DNA from: Isoetes taiwanensis
Lineage: Eukaryota; Streptophyta; Lycopodiopsida; Isoetales; Isoetaceae
NCBI GenBank assembly: GCA_021234155.1
Contig: JAJEKV010000404.1
Coordinates: 1-64,000 of the forward strand
Direction: 5' to 3'
Length of the DNA stretch: 64,000 bases
Shown here: positions 44,668 through 54,421 of the stretch, piece by piece
Layout: every line of letters starts with the position of its first letter
Numbering within the stretch: the first letter of the stretch is position 1
Position numbers and translations under genes: made by a program
Notes under the pieces: generated by a model
Told to the model about the DNA's origin: nothing
The model's database searches: none
The model's input: only the letters and a program-made list of their open reading frames with translations

Positions 44668-46864
44668 TTGAAGCCTGGCAGCAAGTTCAGAATAGAGAGA
44701 CATCAGGTTTGATGTTCCTAAAACTCTTTGATGCTATTTTTAAAGTTCTTGTACCCCAAGTGCTCATTATTTGCTGTTTCAGCGTCTGCGAGGTCGTTGC
44801 ATCTCATGTCAAATACAGAGTCGCAGGCTAACTAAGACCCAGTGGCAACTTTGATTCTGTTCTCTTCTGCAACTGCCAAGAAGAAAATTTTAAATATGAA
44901 GGCTATTTTTGAAAATGAGGCTGCTAGGAACTGTAGAGCTTAAATATATGCATGTCCTATACTAGTGTTGTAGCAGGTCTTTGCTCTTTATATAGATTCA
45001 GAGCTTATAAGACCCTACTCCATACTGAGCTTACCCAACCACCTGTACACATTTCGAGATTAATGTCCACCAGAGCTGGCTAGTATAATAAAATCATACG
45101 ATACACAAAAGCTTGCTGATGCTGTGGTTTGCATTGGCAGCTTCCCAAAATGTACTTTTGGAACATTGTTTTCACGTTTGTATGCAATATTTTCTGGAGC
45201 TTACAGACTTGAGCTTGCTCTAAATTGTGATATCACATGATGTAGAATTATATGATACAAGAAACTTATCGTGGCGGCCAAGGCCGCCGCGAACGTTTCT
45301 CTTTTCCAGCCTTTTGTATACACTCATTTTCCCTTTTCTCTTTCCCATATTCGGATCATAATTTTTTTTGCAACATTTGTCTTAATGTCAGTTTAAAACT
45401 AGAGTATTTTTGAAAAGTATGCACCAGTGGATTGCATAGTTAAGGACTTGAAAGAAAGACGCCAGTTCCTTGATTGTCGAGAATGGAAGCACCATTGCAT
45501 TGTCTCTGGCCCTTCGCTCTTATATACATCCCTTACGTTAGGTAGCAAGATCACACACAATATAAAAGAGGGCTATAATAATGTTTGTTCTATTCTATTT
45601 TTATTATTATAAGTCTCGACAATAACAACCACACGGAGGCAACACGAAGATGGTGCAAAAGCCTATGGTGTTTAATTCTGGTGACCAACGTGGAAGTTGG
45701 GCCTTTATTTTTACGTGAGGATTAATAAAATGATGCCACGTGGCATTTATGGAAATTGGCTTCCACATTCTGGCAACATCAATAACAGGTTTTCCAGAAA
45801 TCAACGATGAATTTATGCAGCCCATTCCCTTGTTTTTGCCATCTTCATCTCCAATCAATCCACACTGGAGTTCAAGCACAGGATCGGACCAAATCAGGCC
45901 AAAGTCTAAGCACAGGACCGGATATAGCCAGGTTTCTGATCTCTCTTGTGAAATCATAGGCAAATATAGAAACACTACCATTGCTATGGCAGGTTTCACA
46001 AGCTACAGATTAAATTCGAAAAGCCAAGCCCTCTCAAATATCACCTCCATTTATGAAGCCGTGTTTTTCCACCGCCTACAGAAGCCTTACGGCCTTTACT
46101 TTCTCAAACTAGCACCTCCTTTTATGAAGACCCTATTTTAGCACCGCCTAATAGAAGCTCCTGTTTTTGCTCCATAAAAACCCCTGGTTCTGCCTACGAA
46201 AATCCCCTGTTCTGCAGAGAAATCCTCTGTTTTTTTCCTTTCTTGTCAGACTTGCTTCCATTTATTTCTTCTCGGACCCTTTTCTTTACACCTCCATTCT
46301 ACCATAGAGCAAAAGGTTTCGAATATGCATTACCAAGAAACATATAGCTCTATTCTCTGGTCTCCATAGCTCTGCTAAGAACCCGCTGCAAGAAAACTGC
46401 TTTGTTTTTTTTTTCTTTTGATCTGAGCCCAAATAGCTCTATTGAACTTTATATACCTGATCGAGCATATGCCAAAGAGTGCTTAAGAATGCGATTGCCG
46501 GAAGAAGCTGTGATTAGGAATGTCCACTGCCATAGAAAGATCATACGTCAGGAAAAGAACGATTACGGCAACAACCGGGTTCGGTGGATCTTCTAGAATG
46601 GAGTCGGCTTCAAAATGGTGAAGCTGGTTGTGGAAAGAAGTCGAGGCAATCTCGACAACATTTGGTCACGGGGAATGGAAGTCGAAAACTACGGAATGGA
46701 AGTTAAGAAAATTACGGAATGGAAGTCGAGCACGTAAAACGAGACTCAGAAACCCGAGAAGGGAATTCCATTGGATGCATCTAAGGTAAGGCCCTTGAGC
46801 CTTGTATGCCCACTGTTTATAGCTTCAGTAAATGCCTTCTTCTTTGCTCACTAATGTTATTCCT
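44668..46864. other. Helicase 3' flank and intergenic DNA
   Basis: The helicase 3' UTR probably extends several hundred bases. At 45255-45303 there is an imperfect GC-rich palindrome centred on GGCGGCCAAGGCCGCC, with arms related to 19466-19490. At about 46672-46735 ACGGAATGGAAGT recurs three times. Open frames at 45607-45999 (minus), 45740-46141 and 46402-46596 (plus) look accidental or are unrecognised. Confidence 0.5.
45255..45303. repeat. GC-rich hairpin of a dispersed repeat
   Basis: The sequence is a near-palindrome: AGAAAC-TTATCG-TGGCGGCC, two bases, then GGCCGCC-GCGAACG-TTTCT. One arm matches 19466-19490 in inverted orientation, including the flanking CTTGTAT. Two occurrences in one window suggest the end of a repeated, perhaps transposable, element. 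Confidence 0.6.
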
Positions 46865-47071
46865 CTATAAGCCCAGATAGAGGAAACCACAGTCGGGGCT
46901 TCTAATCGCTTGGCTAAGACTATTGCATCCTCTGTTCGTTATGCTGTTATGTTTTAGATCCACATAGATTACGGCGCGATTATTGAGCAGGGCATTACTC
47001 AGCTCTTTAATTCCTCTATCATCTATTTCATTTCGGCTGAGATCAAGCAGGGATAGAGGAATATGATGCAC
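46865..47071 (-). pseudogene. Leucine-rich repeat fragment (ribonuclease-inhibitor type)
   Basis: The minus strand reads two successive 28-residue LRRs: LLDLSRNEIDDRGIKELSNA and VIYVDLKHNSITNRGCNSLS, matching the LxLxxNxIxxxGxxxLxxAL pattern of ribonuclease-inhibitor and NLRC-type repeats. Only this fragment is present, with no flanking exons that I can join. A tandem duplication overlaps its 5' part, so it is best called a gene fragment. Confidence 0.7.
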
Positions 47072-47168
47072 ATTGATCTAACTTATCTTTAATTCCTCTA
47101 TCATCTATTTCATTTCGGCTGAGATCAAGCGGGGATAGAGGAATATGATGCACATTGATCTAACTTAT
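47005..47168. repeat. 82 bp tandem duplication
   Basis: Copies 47005-47086 and 47087-47168 differ at a single base (A/G in GATCAAGC(A/G)GGG). The unit includes LRR coding sequence, so duplication happened within or after decay of that fragment and is recent. Confidence 0.9.
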
Positions 47169-48246
47169 TAATCTACTTTGAGCCCCTCGCTTGTGAGCCG
47201 GATCCACCAAAGAAAAACATACCGGCAAGCAAATGCAGAGCACCTAAACAGGGAAAAGTGAAGAAATTGACGTCACCGTTATTGAGCAGACGGCTATTAA
47301 TGGCTTTGCTTTTTTTTTTCTAAGGTCTTTTTTTAAAATGAAAACTTACACGTGTCTCTCCTAAGTTTTTTCTCCTTAAAAAATATTAGGTTCAAACAAA
47401 AACCCAAACTGCCTTATATATGTTTTAGAAAATGTGTGACCGAGAATATTTTTGAAGTATTGAAGAAAAACCGAACCGACAATAGCTGTGACATCCGTCA
47501 GAACATGGTCCTAGTCTACATTCAATGCTTTGTCCGGTGAAATTATATGTGAGGTTCCCGTGTTAATAATTAAAACACATATAAAGCAGATTGGCTAGAT
47601 TCTATTTATACATTCCCTTCTCATCTCAATGCAAAAAATTGGAAGAGAAAACTAAAAATTACTCGTGACAGGGGTTCTGTTTTTCCTCTTCGGTCCATTA
47701 GCTCATGAGAAGCAGCAGAGAAAAAATAAATGCACAGAACTGAGAATTAGCTGCCAAATTTCTTCGAAAGTGTAGTCGGTGGGTCTTTCTTAATCCAAAT
47801 GGTCAATAATGCATGGCGGTGATTTTTGTACTGTTTCAATACCTGAGCCCTTTCTTTGCACAAGCGCCCTCATATTTGAAGGGTGGATTATGGCAGGGAC
47901 ATTATTGGATTGCTTGCACAGATCTAGAAGCTTTGCTCGAAATCGTGCTTGAGGTAATTGCGCATGCTTTTTAAAATTTTGTAAAAGAGAACAGGTTTCA
48001 GGATCTAACTAATCATGTACTCAACGTATGTGACTAAACTTGCTCTACTCGTCGTTAAAAACATGTTTTTTGACAGATTTGGTAGGACGACATAACTCAG
48101 ATTCCTATTCAGTTGTTAATATAACGGATCAGCAGTATGCCACATGAGAGGTCATGCTTCTTATGTTGGAATTTTGTTTTCGAGGGGCTGATCTAGTTAG
48201 AAATTTGTATTTGCACTTCATCTTATTTCTTATGGTAGGAATCAAC
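47169..48246. other. Intergenic, no recognised gene
   Basis: AT-rich DNA with short homopolymers. A 62-codon frame at 47352-47540 has no recognisable features. The copia target duplication TCAAC closes the region at 48242-48246. Confidence 0.6.
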
Positions 48247-48508
48247 TGTTGGAAGATACAAAGCAACAGACTTTGGATTGATAACAAAAAGAGATGCAAC
48301 GCGCACAAGAGAAGAACAATGAGTGCTAGAACTGATGATGCACAATGGATCGAACTCCTGCTTATATAGCAAGGAGCAAGAATCTTGCAATCAATGTCGC
48401 AGGCCAAGATTCTTGGATCATGTGTCAGATACATTAAGATGATTCCTTGTCAGGAATCTATCTGCCTAACTACTTCTACTAACGGCTCCTAGCTTTGATA
48501 ATCTAACA
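48247..48508 (-). repeat. 3' LTR of copia element
   Basis: 262 bp. On the minus strand it begins TGTTAGATTATC and ends TTCCAACA. It matches 52707-52968 throughout by eye. The plus-strand bases just outside (CCCCCACTC) are the complement of the polypurine tract. Confidence 0.95.
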
Positions 48509-48661
48509 CCCCCACTCAAAGATAGGAGGAGTGTAAGAAGAATCCCCCACTTAAGAAACATCAGAAGAATTTGTTGCGGCGATCCAATCAGCTTTAAGAA
48601 GTGGGGAAAATTTTGACGAGCAAGGGCCTTCTGTCATCATGTCGGCAAACCATGTCCGCAA

Positions 48662-48880
48662 TCAGGCGATAGGAGGGTTGGAGGAGCCCTTAGTCACAAC
48701 ATCACGAATAAAATGGTATTTGATATCAATGTGCTTCATGCGTTGGTGTTCAACTGGATCACTGGCAATGGTGATGGCTCCTTGGTTGTCAACAAGAATG
48801 TGGAGGCCAGATTGAGAGTGAATTTGTAGTTCAAGGAGGAGTCTTTGCAGCCCGGATACCTTCATTGCATGCATGAGCAA
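48662..48880 (-). pseudogene. Copia RNase H fragment
   Basis: The frame reads HILVDNQGAITIASDPVEHQ and RMKHIDIKYHFIRD, the C-terminal RNase H motifs of copia polyproteins (D-N-Q-G-A and H-I-D-I-K-Y-H-F-I-R). RNase H removes the RNA strand during cDNA synthesis. The frame differs from the flanking 48939-49337 segment, so at least one indel lies between. Confidence 0.85.
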
Positions 48881-48938
48881 TGGAATAATACTCGGCTTCG
48901 GTGAGTGGATTGAGCAACACAGCGTTGTTTAGATGAGC

Positions 48939-49860
48939 TCAAGAGATGGCCTTGTTAGCAAGGAGAAAAAATATAACCAGAAATGGATCTGCGGTCACAG
49001 TCTCCAGCCTAGTCAGAATCAGAGTATCCAATGACTTGAGAACCCCCATTGGCTTGATAATGAAGACCATGGTTGAGAGAACTAGCAACATAGCGAAGGC
49101 ATCGTTTAAGGGAGAGCGGTGAGAATGGCGAGGATTACGGCAAATTGGTGAGTTTTGAAACGAGGGGGAGGATAAATCGGGCCCGAGGTAGAAAGCGGCA
49201 AAGTTAAGGGTGCCAAGAATGTTGCGGTATTGATCATGAATATGAAGAGTGGATTCATAGCGGGGGAGGATCATTTGGGGATAACATGACACCAAATTCA
49301 AGAGGAGTCTTGTGAGGGTTGCATTTAAGCATGTCAAGGCGAACCGGGAGGTTTTGGAGATATTTGGTGCAGTGTAAGTAAAGAGAGCCGACTTCGATCA
49401 TAGATTTGAAGCCCAAGGAAATGGTGAATCTGGCCAAGATCCTTCATGCGGAATTCAGCATGAAGCTGGGATTTTAGAGTGATGAGATCAGGCTCAAAGG
49501 CTGTGACAAGAATCAGATCATCAACGTAGCAGAGTATGAAAATGGGATGAGGAAGAAGTTTGAAATAGAGACTAGGATCGGCAGTGCTTTGGGTGAAGGC
49601 AAGACTCAAGAGGGTTTGATCCAGTTTTTGATACCAAGTTCGTGATGCTGTGAGCCCATAGAGTGCCTTATGCAATCTACAAACCATTTGAGGAGATTCC
49701 TGTGCAAAACCTTCGGGCTGCTCCAAATAAACTTCTTCTTGCAGATCACCGTGAAGAAAAGCGTTAGTAACATCCATTTGATGAATAAAAAAATGATGTT
49801 GAGTAGCATGTGCCAAAAATGGTCTTGGTGACGCCATCGGAGCAACCGGGGCAAAAAGTC
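48939..49860 (-). pseudogene. Copia reverse transcriptase
   Basis: The segment 49837-49334 reads MDVTNAFLHGDLQEEVYLEQ, VCRLHKALYGL and, at 49517-49528, YVDD, followed by KDLGQIHHFLGLQI: the complete palm of a copia reverse transcriptase. The following part (49337-48939) continues in another frame. The catalytic motif is intact. Confidence 0.9.
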
Positions 49861-50430
49861 ATTTCAAAATCAACTCCGGTATTTGAGTGAATCCACGAGC
49901 TACTAGCCGTGCTTTGAATCGGTCTATGGAACCATCTGGTCTGTATTTCAGCTTGAAAACCCAGCGAGATCCCACGACATGGCGATGAGAAGGTCTAGGA
50001 ACAATTGTCCAGGTGTGAGCAGTGGCTATGGAGTCTAACTCCTCGTTCATGGCAGCAAGCCATTCTTTGTGATGTGGACTGTTTATGGCAGCTTGGTAGG
50101 ACTGTGGGTTCGGATGAAGAAGGCGAGAGATGGAGAGAGCATAGTCACGAGTCCATGAAGGGGGACGTCTAATACGGACGGGTCGGGTGGAAATTTCTTG
50201 TTGAGGATGAAGGATGGGAGGTGATGGGATGGAAGCAGGGATGTCAAGAGGAGATGGATCTGAAAAGGATGTAGTGGAATTGTCAGAAGGAGATGGTGGT
50301 GATGTGGAGGAAGCCAGAGGATGCATAACAGACGGATATTCATCAAGAATGACAAAATGAGATTTCTTTGGATTTGAATATGGGAAGCAAGGCTGAAATT
50401 ACCGTTAAATTGGCGTGTGGTGATGACCAA
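49859..50430 (-). pseudogene. Copia linker and reverse transcriptase N-terminus
   Basis: A Pro/Ser/His-rich linker leads into [12 protein letters not shown] and [19 protein letters not shown], then [20 protein letters not shown], the conserved entry to the copia reverse transcriptase. A frame change at about 49860 separates it from the palm domain. Confidence 0.85.
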
Positions 50431-50445
50431 TTTCGAGAATCAAGA

Positions 50446-51460
50446 TCAAAGCGGTATGCTTTTAGGTTGGTGCAATAGTAGAAACATGCAATGCTTGGTT
50501 TTGGGTGCAAGTTTGGAATGATGGGCTGATGGGATATGAACAAAAGCAGTGCAGCCGAAGACTTTCAAGTGTCTAAAAGAAGGAGATGTACCAGACCAAA
50601 GTGTTTCAGGAAGCTGGTTTGCCAAACTCTTGTGAGGTGATCGATTCAGAAGGTAAGCTGCAGTGGCAATGGCTTCACCCCAAAAATGGGCTGGAACATT
50701 CATAGAGAGTAGCAAAGTGCGCGCCATTTCAATGAGACTCCGATTTGCAACGTTACCTTTCGGCCGATTTGTTCGGGAGTATTTGGAGCGATAATTTGAT
50801 CTTTGTATGCCCGCTCGTGAGCGATAATTATCAAACATGTGAGAACAAAATTCTCCCCCACCATCTGTTCGGATAGTGATCAGAGAATGCCCAGTGAACT
50901 TTTCAGCTTGCTGTTTGAAGGAAACAATGAACTCAAAGGCTTGATTTTTCTTTTGGAGAAAGTACGACAAATAGGTGGCGTGAAAAATCATCCAAGAGAA
51001 CCATAAAATATCGTGCACCATTTGGGGTGGGTGGTTCAATTGGGCCGCACAAATCGTCGTGGAGAAGTTCCGGAGCTGCTTGGTGGCATGAGAGTCCGGA
51101 CGGAGGAAATGAAGATCTAGTGGCTTTAGCTTGCGGGCGGTATTGCAAATGATGGGGAGGAGAAGAAGCTTTGAAGAAACCTTGGGCAACCAGATGATGA
51201 ATACGAGGTTGAGCAATGTGGCCAAGTCGATGATGCCAAAGAGTCTGCTTGGTGGGTGGTGCTGACACAAAATTTGCAGATTCTGTGTTAGAAAAACCAT
51301 CAGAGATTTGATAGAGATTACCAATCGTGTGCCCGGTGAGAAGGACCTCGTTATGCGGGGCGAGAATTTGGCAGATGAGAAGAAGAAAGTAATCGCATTC
51401 GGCATACGCAATTTTGCTTCCCGATAATAAGTTCTTTTTGCGGTCCGTTACATGAAGCAC
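50446..51460 (-). pseudogene. Copia GAG-pre-integrase and integrase
   Basis: Two overlapping frames complement each other: HHRLGHIAQPRIHHL (pre-integrase), then HDDLCGPIEPP and VLLDDFSRH (first catalytic Asp region), then TIRTDGGGEF (second Asp). In the third position the expected NGVAER Glu motif reads KGNVANRSLIEMART, so the catalytic Glu appears replaced. The remainder (FWGEAIATAAYLLNR, LKVFGCTAFVHIP) is standard copia integrase. Frameshift near 50940. Confidence 0.85.
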
Positions 51461-51610
51461 ATCTTGAACTAGCTTGGTGATGCGACTTCAAGTAAATGGC
51501 CAGTTGTGCTTTTTGAAGCTATGGCAGAGTGGGCATGATCATCTCCCATTCGGACAACACGAGGGTCGATAAGCGGTGTATAGGAGACAAAAAGATTCTT
51601 TCAATGGGGT

Positions 51611-51880
51611 CATATGGTTGGTTGCACGAGAATCCAAGTACCAAGTGGGATCTAGAAAGGTAGAAAGCAGAATCAAAAAGCGTGTACAAGAAATCTTGAA
51701 CCATATTGTTCGTTCTTCAACCATAACTATATTGCTCGCTCTTCCCGCATGGAGGATTTAGCGGAGACAACGGGAGGAGAAGGATTTGATTGGGAGGAAT
51801 TAGGTGGAATGGGGCTGGGCTCTGCATTCTTTGGCTAAATGACCACCCTTTTGGCGCAGCGATAACAAGTGATCTTGTTG
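51611..51880 (-). pseudogene. Copia zinc knuckle and protease active site
   Basis: A CYRC...GHLAKEC zinc knuckle (C-x2-C-x4-H-x4-C after one frameshift near 51848) lies at about 51824-51875. The protease reads WYLDSRATNHMT; the Asp-Ser-Gly active-site triplet at 51626-51634 is therefore Asp-Ser-Arg. Gly to Arg there should abolish aspartic protease activity. Confidence 0.75.
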
Positions 51881-52680
51881 CGATCAAGACGGGGCCTGCG
51901 AGCAGGGTCTTTGGAATCCTTAGAATCAGATGAGTCTTTCTTGATGTTCAGACCTGCAAACATAAGAGTATCAGAGATTTGGCTGGGAGTTTGTTCTTTG
52001 GCGAATGGCTTCATTTGATGCGATCAAGGCTCTCTCAAAAGTGTAATCGGATAGTCGACCCCTCAAGATTGATGACTAGTCCTTCATAAGACTTGGCGGT
52101 TTGTTCAAAAGCATCTGAGACTTTCTCATCTTCTGTGATGCCAACTCCAGTGGCATGAAGTTCATCAATGATGTCCTTCATCTGGCATATGTGCTCCATG
52201 AAATCTCCACCTTCAGAAAGATGAAGATCATCTGGGGCAACTGCGGTGCTGCTAAGCGGTTTCCGGGAAGATTTGATGCATAATGATTAACAAGGATGCG
52301 CCAAATTTAGTTGGCGATCGCCCCCCTTTCACCAAGCGTGCTGGGGTATCCTCAAGACTGGAGCAAATGATAAGACGGGCCTTCCGATCTTTCTCAAGAA
52401 AGTCGGAGTTTGTGGCACTCAGAACCACCTCATCGGTAGTTTCAGAATCAGAATTAGCCGCTGGGGCTACAGAATTAGCCGCTGGGGCTGCAGAATTTTC
52501 AACGATTTCCCATAATTCCTTATCCTCCAAAATCATCTGGAGTCTCCACTTCCACATCTGGAAGTTTCTTCCGATGAACCAGGAATCATGCATGTCGGTG
52601 GCGGGATGTTTGTAGAAGTATCCATGACCAGTATTTTATGCAAGAAGATATGGCAAAATAGGATGCGACTGAAGCGGTTT
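51881..52680 (-). pseudogene. Copia gag
   Basis: The 52593-52252 segment reads FQMWKWRLQMILEDKELWEI, typical of the UBN2/DUF4219 gag of copia elements, followed by a short duplicated Ala/Asn linker (APAANS twice) and DRKARLIICSSLED. The downstream gag portion to the zinc knuckle is recognisable only in broken frames. Confidence 0.7.
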
Positions 52681-52706
52681 TTTAGAACGCTCGTGGGCCC
52701 ATAACC

Positions 52707-52968
52707 TGTTGGAAGATACAAAGCAACAGACTTTGGATTGATAACAAAAAGAGATGCAACGCGCACAAGAGAAGAACAATGAGTGCTAGAACTGATGATG
52801 CACAATGGATCGAACTCCTGCTTATATAGCAAGGAGCAAGAATCTTGCAATCAATGTCGCAGGCCAAGATTCTTGGATCATGTGTCAGATACATTAAGAT
52901 GATTCCTTGTCAGGAATCTATCTGCCTAACTACTTCTACTAACGGCTCCTAGCTTTGATAATCTAACA
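52707..52968 (-). repeat. 5' LTR of copia element
   Basis: 262 bp, matching the 3' LTR by eye over its whole length. Reading from the LTR into the element on the minus strand, the next bases are GGTTATGGGCCCACG; this is not the usual initiator tRNA-Met complement, so the primer tRNA is uncertain. Confidence 0.95.
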
Positions 52969-52973
52969 TCAAC

Positions 52974-53400
52974 CGAAATTGCCAACCATTCTGGAGCCCG
53001 AGGAGTTCCCAAATTATTCAATTATCTGTCTTGGTTTGCATTACGCACAATTCCCTCAAGTTTCCTTTAGATTCCCTTGGTTTCCCTCAGGGTGAAACTC
53101 CCAACCATTCCCATAGATTCCCACAAGAGTCTGAGTTTTCTTTGGATTCTTTGAAGGTTGAGATTTCTTTGGATTCTTTGAAGGTTTACTTTGGATTCTT
53201 AGAGATTTCCAAGATTCTCTTAGTTTCCTTCAAGATTTTCTCTATAGATTTTTTCCCTCAAGGTTTTCTAAGATCCCTAGAAACTCCTTTAGATTTCTTC
53301 GAATTTCTTAATATTCCTTCAAGATACCCGTGATCCATTTCAAGATTCCTTCATATTTTCTTCCGTGAAGTTGCATTGTAGAGCAACTCCTAAGTTTCAA
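52974..53400. repeat. Degenerate Pu/Py minisatellite
   Basis: From about 53040 to 53360 short variants of TTCCTTCAAGATT and TTTCTTTGGATTCTTTGAAGG recur back to back. Two adjacent copies near 53146-53200 are almost exact. The resulting 100-codon open frame (53031-53333) is a by-product of the repeat. Confidence 0.6.
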
Positions 53401-53981
53401 GCCATAAGTCAATCTACCTCATACAGAGATGAAAATGAGTGAATATGCATTTGTACTTAGGTAGTAGAACTTGCATCCACTCGTGGATATCAATATGCAT
53501 ACGTCAAGGAAAGTGGATCAACATTCTTGAATATGATCCAATTGTTGATTGCCATGTGGGAAGCATTCTAATCAAGAATGGAAACATGGTCTTCGTTCTT
53601 GGAGTTACCTACTGCATCCGGTGTCGTCTTCATCTGATTCTTTCCTTGACGTCGTGGAGCAGAAACAAGTCAAGCATTCTTGTCCTGGAATGGGAGCAAA
53701 ATTGCTCTCCTTGTTCCCATTCCACATAACAGAAAGCATATGACTATTTGACTATTCAACTTGATATTGATCGTAAAAGCATAAAGGTCTACACCAAGCT
53801 CAATCATGGTAGGCTCCATAGTCTATCGGCATGACTGAGGTTACATTTACTTAGACACCTCTAGTATATATAGGAGGATAGTATCTGGTTGTAATGTACA
53901 AAATACTCGTTATAAAATCATAAACTCGATATTTTGGCTCCAAAACCCCCAAAATTTCAAATATCCTTTAATTTTCGCTTC
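53401..53981. other. Intergenic, no recognised gene
   Basis: Two overlapping plus frames (53439-53729, 53549-53743) have no recognisable domain. Nothing else stands out before the long-TIR element. Confidence 0.5.
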
Positions 53982-54421
53982 AACCAACACATAACTACCA
54001 TTGACATTAATAAATATAACCATTGGATCCAACACATTTAAATTAAAACCCCCTTAAACCCCCTTTGGTTTGGGTGCATATTCACACGGGGGTGACTCGG
54101 GCATCGAGCGTCGGATTGGCATATTAAGCCCTTATTCCATAATCGCACCGTACGTAAAATTCCTCGTTTGTGGGGTATGCAAGTACAAGATTTGCTATCT
54201 TTGTATAATAAGATTAGCAAAATACTATAAGATTTCATAGGAATACTATATGGTGTTGATTTCGTACGTCCAAAATACAATTATGAGGGCTCTCGCTGCC
54301 CTACGTCACCCCCCGTGTGAATATGCACCCAAACCAAAGGGGGTTTAAGGGGGATTTTAATTTAAATGTGTTGGATCCAATGGTTATATTTATTAATGTC
54401 AATGGTAGTTATGTGTTGGTT
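53982..54421. mobile_element. Element with about 115 bp terminal inverted repeats
   Basis: Left arm 53982-54096 (AACCAACACATAACTACC...) and right arm 54305-54421 are reverse complements differing only by a few one-base indels in C/G runs. The unique centre is 208 bp and non-coding. Long TIRs with a short centre fit a Mutator-type MITE or foldback element. I see no convincing 8-11 bp target duplication in the flanks. Confidence 0.8.

Larger units (their letters stand above)
48247..52968 (-). mobile_element. Young Ty1/copia retrotransposon
   Basis: The element is 4,722 bp, with two 262 bp LTRs that I read as identical, and a perfect 5 bp target duplication TCAAC (48242-48246 and 52969-52973). 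It reads on the minus strand: gag, zinc knuckle, protease, integrase, reverse transcriptase, RNase H, which is the copia order. A purine tract (GAGTGGGGG) precedes the 3' LTR. Despite its apparent youth, the coding region has several frameshifts and altered catalytic residues, so it either moved in trans or carries sequence errors. Confidence 0.95.

Noticed and set aside
53031-53333. 100-codon open frame
   Set aside because: It is a by-product of short TTCTTTGGATT-type repeats.
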